Source of the DNA: Acidobacteriota bacterium
GTDB lineage: Bacteria; Acidobacteriota; Terriglobia; Acidiferrales; UBA7541
Reading direction: 5' to 3'
DNA length: 34,639 bases
NCBI GenBank assembly: GCA_003131985.1
Contig: PKWH01000157.1
Span: 13,836-48,474 of the forward strand
In this document: one piece after another, positions 29,774 to 34,639 of the stretch
Numbering within the stretch: position 1 is the first letter of the stretch
How the letters are laid out: the number at the start of each line of letters is the position of its first letter
Made by a program: the position numbers and the translations under genes
Notes under the pieces: generated by a model
The model's database searches: none
What the model was told of the DNA's origin: nothing
Seen by the model: the letters and a program-made list of their open reading frames with translations, nothing else

Positions 29774-30814
29774 TTGGCAGAGAAAATAACGGACGGACGG
29801 AGCCGGATTATTTCAGGCAAGGCGCTGGATGAAGACGCGCGCATTGACGCGAGCGTGCGGCCGAAGCGCATGGAAGATTTTATCGGCCAGTCGCGGGTGA
29901 AGGAAAACCTGAAGATAGCGGTGGACGCAGCCAGGAACCGAGGCGAAGCGTTGGATCACGTTTTGCTCTACGGCCCGCCGGGACTGGGAAAAACTACACT
30001 CGCGCAGATTCTCGCAAATGAGATGGGCTCGGCCATCAAAATAACTTCTGGGCCGCTGCTGGAGAAAAAAGGCGATGTTACAGCGGTGCTTACTTCGCTC
30101 GACCCACGAGATTTCTTTTTCCTGGACGAAATTCACCGGCTACAGCCTTCGCTGGAGGAGATCCTGTATCCGGCGATGGAAGACTTTCGTGTGGACTTGA
30201 TCATAGGCCAGGGGCCCGGGGCGCGAGTGCATCCCTATCAGTTAAATCAGTTCACGCTGATCGGAGCGACTACGCGAGCGGGATTGATTATGGCCCCGCT
30301 GCGGTCGCGATTCGGGATCGTTCACCGGCTGGAGTTTTATTCGCCGGAAGATGTGCTGCAGATCGTCCGGCGCTCGGCAAAAATTCTGGGAATCACGATG
30401 GATGAAGCGGGTGCTGGAGAGATTGCGCGGCGCAGCCGCGGGACGCCACGCGTGGCAAACCGCTTGCTGCGGCGAGTCCGCGATTTTGCGGAAGTCCGCG
30501 CCAAGGGCCAAATCAATATCACGGTGGCGCGCGACGCGCTTGCGATGCTGGGCGTAGACGAACACGGGCTGGACGAAGTGGACCGCAATTTATTGCTGAC
30601 CATTATTCAGAAATATTCCGGCGGGCCGGTCGGGCTGAATACGATTGCAGCTTCATTGAGCGAAGAAGAAGACGCTATCGAGGAAATTTACGAGCCTTAC
30701 CTGATGCAACTGGGCCTGCTCGACCGCACGCAGCGAGGGCGCGTGGCGACTGCGCTGGCCTACAAACACTTCGGTATGGACGAGCCTCGCCGCCAACCCG
30801 GACTTTTCAGCTAA
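29774..30814 (+). CDS. ruvB: Holliday junction helicase RuvB
   Basis: A 346-residue AAA+ motor of usual length. Walker A YGPPGLGKTTLAQ starts at residue 66, Walker B FFLDEIHRL follows, then sensor 1 GATTRAGLIMAPLRSRFG and a C-terminal winged helix (TQRGRVATALAYKHFG). It drives branch migration with RuvA. I prefer the TTG at 29774 with GAGGA four bases before it; the frame continues to a TTG at 29729, giving 361 residues with an unusual N-terminus. ruvC is not in the window. Confidence 0.94.
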   Translation: MAEKITDGRSRIISGKALDEDARIDASVRPKRMEDFIGQSRVKENLKIAVDAARNRGEALDHVLLYGPPGLGKTTLAQILANEMGSAIKITSGPLLEKKGDVTAVLTSLDPRDFFFLDEIHRLQPSLEEILYPAMEDFRVDLIIGQGPGARVHPYQLNQFTLIGATTRAGLIMAPLRSRFGIVHRLEFYSPEDVLQIVRRSAKILGITMDEAGAGEIARRSRGTPRVANRLLRRVRDFAEVRAKGQINITVARDALAMLGVDEHGLDEVDRNLLLTIIQKYSGGPVGLNTIAASLSEEEDAIEEIYEPYLMQLGLLDRTQRGRVATALAYKHFGMDEPRRQPGLFS

Positions 30815-30867
30815 ACGGCAGATTCCGTAACGCCAACGTTCTCGGTTATCATCACTTTCCTGACGCC

Positions 30868-31365
30868 ATGGCAACAATCTATCTATCGCTGGGTTCGAAC
30901 AAAGGAGACCGCGAGAAATATATTGCGCGGGCGATCGAAGCTCTTGGTGCGTGCGGGGTGCGAGTCACGCGGAGGTCATCCCTATACGAAACCGAGCCGG
31001 TGGAGACAAGTTCGAAAAGCTGGTTTTTGAATTGCGTGGTGGAAGCGCAAACAGATCTTTTGCCGCCGCAATTGATGCACAGGCTGCTGGATATCGAGCG
31101 CGCACTGGGACGGCGAAGGCGCGTGCCACTGGGCCCGCGTTTCATCGACATAGATATTTTATTCTACGAGGATCGCGTGGTGAGTTCGGAGCAACTTGAG
31201 ATTCCGCATCCTCGTATGGCTGAAAGGCGATTCGTGCTTGTTCCATTCGCCGAGATAGCTCCCGATGTGCGGCATCCTGTTTTCAGGAAGACAATTGTGG
31301 AATTGCTGGAGGAGACGCCGGACCGGAGCGAAGTTCGCCTGTATCAGAGTAAATCGACGGAGTAA
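30868..31365 (+). CDS. folK: 2-amino-4-hydroxy-6-hydroxymethyldihydropteridine pyrophosphokinase
   Basis: A 165-residue HPPK of normal length, adding pyrophosphate from ATP to the pterin in folate synthesis. Motifs: LSLGSNKGDREKYI at the start, SSLYETEPV, ERALGRRRRVPLGPRFIDIDILFY with the two Mg2+-binding Asp, and IPHPRMAERRFVLVPFAEIAPD. It follows ruvB by 53 bases. Confidence 0.95.
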   Translation: MATIYLSLGSNKGDREKYIARAIEALGACGVRVTRRSSLYETEPVETSSKSWFLNCVVEAQTDLLPPQLMHRLLDIERALGRRRRVPLGPRFIDIDILFYEDRVVSSEQLEIPHPRMAERRFVLVPFAEIAPDVRHPVFRKTIVELLEETPDRSEVRLYQSKSTE

Positions 31366-31389
31366 CAGCATTATTGGGCGCGCTCGCGG

Positions 31390-32022
31390 CTATCCAAGAT
31401 GCTGGCGGTCATGCAATTCTTTTTCGCGCTTCTTGCGGTCTTCTTCTTCCTGTTTCTCGAATTCGACCAACTCTTCTTCCGACATTTGATAATCCTCGCG
31501 CGATGCGAACATTGTTCCCCGGCGGCTATCCCGCGAATCGCTGATTTTGCGCCGGCGCTTTTTGAGGGCGGAAAAATCTCCCATGCTACGGATAGGTTCA
31601 GCGAGCGCGCCGGACTCGACCAGCAGTTCGCTCACTTTTTCCAGGAAATCGTGGAGGTGATAGGGCTTAAGCGAGTAGGGAAGGCCCTCCTGCTCGAGGA
31701 TGGGCTGCGCGTGTTTCGCGGCGAGCAATGGAACTAGAAAGAGCACGCGTATGCGTTTCGGTGGAGCTTCATTTTCGGCTTGTGGCGCGGGATATGACTC
31801 GGTTTGGGCAAGTTCCTTCAGGATGGAGAAAAGTGGGCCACGAACGTCAGTAAGAGCGATGTTGACGATAACGAGATTCCACTCGCCGCTGGCCAATTCG
31901 GCCATGGCTTGCGAAGCGAGAGGCGCTAACCGGACACGCCAACCCTCGGAATCGAGGACGCTTTTAAGCGCTCGCTGGCTGACTACGTCGTCGTCGATGA
32001 TTAGGATTCCGACTTCTGCCAC
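31390..32022 (-). CDS. Receiver-domain protein lacking the phosphoacceptor Asp
   Basis: A 210-residue protein. Residues 1-~135 form a receiver-like fold: ILIIDDDVVSQRALKSVLDS holds the acidic pocket, and LKPYHLHDFLEKV holds the conserved Lys-Pro. The phosphosite strand reads WNLVIVNIALTDVRG, with Asn where Asp is expected, so phosphorylation is unlikely. Residues ~145-210 are a charged tail (SEEELVEFEKQEEEDRKKRE), probably helical, with no DNA-binding domain. It may be a protein-protein switch. It converges with folK and diverges from the radical SAM gene. Confidence 0.75.
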   Translation of the reverse strand: MAEVGILIIDDDVVSQRALKSVLDSEGWRVRLAPLASQAMAELASGEWNLVIVNIALTDVRGPLFSILKELAQTESYPAPQAENEAPPKRIRVLFLVPLLAAKHAQPILEQEGLPYSLKPYHLHDFLEKVSELLVESGALAEPIRSMGDFSALKKRRRKISDSRDSRRGTMFASREDYQMSEEELVEFEKQEEEDRKKREKELHDRQHLG

Positions 32023-32121
32023 GTGGGTCTCCGGGGAAATGCAACTCCAGTATAGCGGGAGCTCGTTTGCGCCCGGCTCTGCTCAAGTGCAGGGTTTCCA
32101 GGGTGGCCTTGACTCGTTGAA

Positions 32122-32173
32122 CAGGCGAATAGAAAGCGAAGAATAGTTCTTGACAAAGCGAACAAAAAGCGAA
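32122..32173. repeat. AAAGCGAA direct repeats over the radical SAM gene promoter
   Basis: AAAGCGAA occurs exactly at 32133, 32155 and 32166, with a close variant (CAGGCGAA) at 32122. Offsets are 11 and 22 bases, one or two helix turns, so all copies face the same side of the DNA. The last two lie in and beside the core promoter. The pattern suggests a cooperative activator or repressor site. Confidence 0.5.
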
Positions 32174-32179
32174 TAAGAT
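32150..32179 (+). promoter_or_regulatory. Promoter of the radical SAM gene
   Basis: A consensus TTGACA (32150-32155) is followed after 18 bases by TAAGAT (32174-32179), 25 bases before the ATG at 32204. AAAGCGAA repeats overlap the spacer. Confidence 0.55.
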
Positions 32180-32203
32180 GCAACACGTGACGGCGAGGCT
32201 CCA

Positions 32204-33370
32204 ATGGCCACTTCTCCCATATTCCGAGCAAAACCAGCGATGCTACGGCGTCGACGGGAAGGCTCGGAGCAGACCAGTCTCACCCTTTTCCCCACAGCCG
32301 CTCGCCACGGCACCTGTGAGCAACCGAGCGACGCTTCCGCGCCCCCGGAGCCGATTCCGACAGAGTCGGGATCACCGCTCCGAACGAAGCCCGCTACGGA
32401 ACTGGTCGGCATTGCACGCCTCGCCGCTTCCTCCCTCCGCGCTGAAGCCAAGCGCGGGACGGAGTACTTTCTTCTTCCCGTACGATCAATCCTGAACTAC
32501 TGCGATTCGGAGAGGGTGCCCTTTCGGTGGACGGTGAATCCCTATCGCGGCTGCGAATTCGGCTGCAAGTATTGCTACGCACGGTACACGCACGAATACA
32601 TGGATCTCGATGGCGGCGAATTCGAATCGAAAATTTACGTGAAAAAAGACGCCGGTGCGCTAGTCGATCGCGATCTGTCCACGGAGAAAGTCTGGGGAGA
32701 ACATATTGCGATTGGAACAGCCACCGACCCGTACCAACCGGCGGAACGGGAGTTCGGAGCAACGCGCGCGATACTGGAAAAAATGGTGCTGCGCGAAGGG
32801 CTGAGCCTTTCGATCACGACGAAATCGGATCAAGTAGTTCGCGATATCGATTTGCTGCGGCGCGTCGCGGAACGATCGTCCATCACGGTGAACCTGAGTA
32901 TCACGACCTTGCGTGTTCGGCTCGCGCGGATCCTAGAGCCTCGCGCTCCGCGGCCGGATCTTCGTTTGGAAGCCATTCGCAAACTGCGCGAGGCTGGAAT
33001 CTCAGCGGGTGTGCTGGCGATGCCGATTCTGCCGGGGATAACAGACGGTGAAGAAGATCTGGAAGCGCTGGCCCGTGGCGCGCGGGATGCGGGTGCGCAA
33101 TGGCTTGCGGGAAGAGTGCTTTTCCTCATGCCGGCATCGTTGAAGCAGTTCATGCCGTTTCTGGATAAGAAGTTTCCAAAACTCTCGCAACAATATCGGG
33201 CGTGGTACGGGCGCTATGGGAGCGTGCCGGAGACGTACGGTAAGGAGATCAGTGCACGCGTCGAGGGACTGCGCCGTAAGTATGGGCTTGGCCTGCGCAC
33301 ACGCACAGATGAGTCGCGGGCTTGGAAGTCGCCGCAGATGCAACTCGTTTGGCAAGGAGGAGGAGCTTAA
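32204..33370 (+). CDS. Radical SAM protein (PA0069/Rv2578c-like family)
   Basis: A 388-residue radical SAM enzyme. The [4Fe-4S] motif lies in YRGCEFGCKYCYARYTHEYMD as C-x3-C-x2-C with Cys117, Cys121 and Cys124. The following GTATDPYQPAER and TKSDQVVRDIDLL are typical of the Rv2578c/PA0069 group, whose reaction is not established; similarity to spore photoproduct lyase is only at superfamily level. About 80 low-complexity residues precede the core and vary in the family. GAGG lies upstream of the ATG. Its stop overlaps the ATG of the next gene. Confidence 0.88.
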   Translation: MATSPIFRAKPAMLRRRREGSEQTSLTLFPTAARHGTCEQPSDASAPPEPIPTESGSPLRTKPATELVGIARLAASSLRAEAKRGTEYFLLPVRSILNYCDSERVPFRWTVNPYRGCEFGCKYCYARYTHEYMDLDGGEFESKIYVKKDAGALVDRDLSTEKVWGEHIAIGTATDPYQPAEREFGATRAILEKMVLREGLSLSITTKSDQVVRDIDLLRRVAERSSITVNLSITTLRVRLARILEPRAPRPDLRLEAIRKLREAGISAGVLAMPILPGITDGEEDLEALARGARDAGAQWLAGRVLFLMPASLKQFMPFLDKKFPKLSQQYRAWYGRYGSVPETYGKEISARVEGLRRKYGLGLRTRTDESRAWKSPQMQLVWQGGGA

Positions 33371-33978
33371 TGCCCCGAGCGAAATCAAGGAAACGGGCTG
33401 GTCGCCGCGGGAAAGTCGCGCGGCAGATGGAACTGCAAGTTGCTAGTTTGCCTGCAGAGATAAAGCATGTGCGAGGCGTGAAGCTGAAACACGTATCCGC
33501 GTTCACTATGCTTGTCTCCGTGATATGTTTAAGCGCATTTTTGGCCGGTCGCGTGGACGTGTCTGCGGCGAGGTCCGTGAGAAGCGATGCGAAGGAGCAC
33601 CCGATGTTCTTAGGCTTGCGAACCGCTGTGTATGACGCGCCGGATATTGCGAAAGCAAAAGCTTGGTACAGCAAAGTGCTAGGCGAACAGCCCTATTTCG
33701 ATCAGCCTTTCTACGTTGGCTTCAACGTAGGCGGATATGAGTTGGGGATTCTTCCTGTGAAGGATGCGGCTGCGAAGCGCGCTCGGGCGGGCGTCGCCTA
33801 CTGGGGGGTGGAGGACGCACAGGCTGCTTACAAACGCCTAGTGGATATGGGAGCGTCGCCGCTTGAAGAAATCCAGGATGTAGGCGGAGGAATTCTGATC
33901 GGCGCGGTGCGGGATCCGTTTGGCAACGTTCTGGGCATCATCCAGAACCCTAACTTTAAGCCAGGCGAAGCGAAGTAG
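33370..33978 (+). CDS. VOC family protein with predicted N-terminal membrane anchor
   Basis: A 202-residue reading. The ATG at 33370 overlaps the radical SAM stop (TAATG) and has GGAGGAGG upstream. The N-terminus is very basic (MPRAKSRKRAGRRGK), followed by a hydrophobic segment FTMLVSVICLSAFLAG. The second part, from the ATG at 33604 (MFLGLRTAVYDAP), is a complete VOC domain of 124 residues: DIAKAKAWYSKVLGEQPYF, then GVAYWGVEDAQAAYKRLVD and VRDPFGNVLGIIQNP. An AGGAG before 33604 makes it a possible separate or alternative start. VOC proteins include glyoxalases and resistance proteins; the substrate is unknown. Confidence 0.75.
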   Translation: MPRAKSRKRAGRRGKVARQMELQVASLPAEIKHVRGVKLKHVSAFTMLVSVICLSAFLAGRVDVSAARSVRSDAKEHPMFLGLRTAVYDAPDIAKAKAWYSKVLGEQPYFDQPFYVGFNVGGYELGILPVKDAAAKRARAGVAYWGVEDAQAAYKRLVDMGASPLEEIQDVGGGILIGAVRDPFGNVLGIIQNPNFKPGEAK

Positions 33979-34006
33979 CTTGCGCTAGCGAAAACCGAAA
34001 GAAGAG

Positions 34007-34639
34007 CTATGCGTTGGCGCTCTGAGGAGCGTGCAGCTTCTCAACCGCGGCGATGTGTTGAAGGATCATTTCGATTACGTACTCATCTCCAAATTTCGAG
34101 TTAATCATCACGTTGTAGAGCGCCCGGCAGGGCCACTCCGATCCGAAGTAGTGGCGTATGAACGAGGCGCGCTCGGCATCTATTTCGGAAACCAGTTGGG
34201 CAGCTTCCTTTTCGGTTTTCCCGATTGATTTTATGCGGAGAATTTTTTCCTCCCGCGAGGCGTAGACGAAGACGTGGAAGGCGTCCGGATGGTCTCGTAA
34301 AATGAAAGGGGCGCCGCGCCCTACGATGACGCAATTCCCCCGAGAAGCGACATCCTCCACAACCTTACGCAGCAGATCGACCATCTGATCGGTATCAAAC
34401 CCGGAGGCCGAGCCTTCTACCGGGAGCGCTCTTTCATAGCTTCCACGAGCGAAAACTTTGAACAGGCGGTAAACCAAAGGATCCACGCGTTCGTCGCACC
34501 GCCTCGCCGCCTTAGGATCGACCTTTGCGATGCGGGCAATTTCCGCGGTGAGTTCCTCGTCCCAGAGCTTCCAGCCTAGCTCTTCGGCCAGCCGGCGGGC
34601 GATAAGCGCACCACCGCTGCCGTATTCGCGCTCGACTGT
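34007..34639 (-). CDS. Cytidylate kinase-like family protein (5' partial)
   Basis: The frame runs off the window end, so probably about ten residues, including the start of the P-loop region, are missing. The visible N-terminus is TVEREYGSGGALIARRL, then AEELGWKLWDEELTAEIAR, as in the cytidylate kinase-like family (AAA_26). Further in is CVIVGRGAPFILRDHPDAFHVFVYAS. The C-terminus has VINSKFGDEYVIEMIL-like features. Members are related to CMP kinase, but the substrate is often not known. A GTG at 34486 is only internal. Confidence 0.85.
   Translation of the reverse strand, partial: TVEREYGSGGALIARRLAEELGWKLWDEELTAEIARIAKVDPKAARRCDERVDPLVYRLFKVFARGSYERALPVEGSASGFDTDQMVDLLRKVVEDVASRGNCVIVGRGAPFILRDHPDAFHVFVYASREEKILRIKSIGKTEKEAAQLVSEIDAERASFIRHYFGSEWPCRALYNVMINSKFGDEYVIEMILQHIAAVEKLHAPQSANA

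Noticed and set aside
32204..33370. Spore photoproduct lyase (SplB)
   Set aside because: The Cys motif is C-x3-C-x2-C, but surrounding sequence fits the PA0069/Rv2578c group, and nothing suggests a spore former.

Overview
The window is a GC-rich, densely packed chromosomal segment. It is most likely from a soil-type Acidobacteriota (Terriglobia/Koribacter-like). This is inferred from the gene mix: sensor-adaptor fusions, a secreted FmdA-like protein, fluoride genes with DUF190 proteins, and an atypical RpoN activator. No rRNA, tRNA, CRISPR array or insertion sequence was seen, and nothing shows the strain.

Layout. (1) 1-6176 is a phosphate module: the C-terminal part of a PhoR kinase, phoU, pstS-pstC-pstA-pstB and a second phoU, all on +. 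A perfect 7-4-7 PHO-box-like direct repeat lies before pstS. (2) 6263-6598 (-) is a STAS anti-anti-sigma-like protein with its own promoter. (3) 6814-14655 is the most unusual region. On + there is a GAF-GAF-GAF-TM-HlyD fusion, an HlyD/RND-type adaptor, and a PqqD-like/M50 protease/HlyD fusion. On - there are two related Lys-rich micropeptide genes (27 and 24 codons). Each has a Shine-Dalgarno sequence, a hairpin terminator and a strong sigma-54 (-24/-12) promoter match at nearly the same distance from its ATG. Beside them is a sigma-54 activator with a receiver-like N-terminus that lacks the phosphoacceptor Asp and has no standard start codon. I read this as a candidate peptide-maturation/export system under RpoN control. 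(4) 14801-19156 holds a secreted acetamidase/formamidase-like protein, a DUF2127 membrane protein, an aguB-aguA pair (agmatine to putrescine) and a HIT protein. (5) 19363-22331 is a fluoride-response operon: promoter, fluoride riboswitch, CPA2 antiporter, CrcB, a double DUF190 protein and a single DUF190 protein. (6) 22775-26715 holds a TPR-like protein, YvcK/GlmR, glutamate dehydrogenase and a class II aldolase. (7) 26825-29039 holds a small secreted protein and a divergent TetR/SRPBCC pair around a palindromic operator. (8) 29092-34639 holds ruvA, ruvB, folK, an Asp-less receiver protein, a radical SAM protein, a VOC protein and a cytidylate-kinase-like gene cut by the window end.

Working together: the first module senses and imports phosphate. 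The fluoride operon is expected to switch on when fluoride binds its leader RNA. In the peptide region, the RpoN activator probably turns on the peptides, while the + strand adaptor/protease proteins could process or pass them across the envelope. No ATP-binding transporter, outer-membrane channel or modifying enzyme for the peptides lies in this window.
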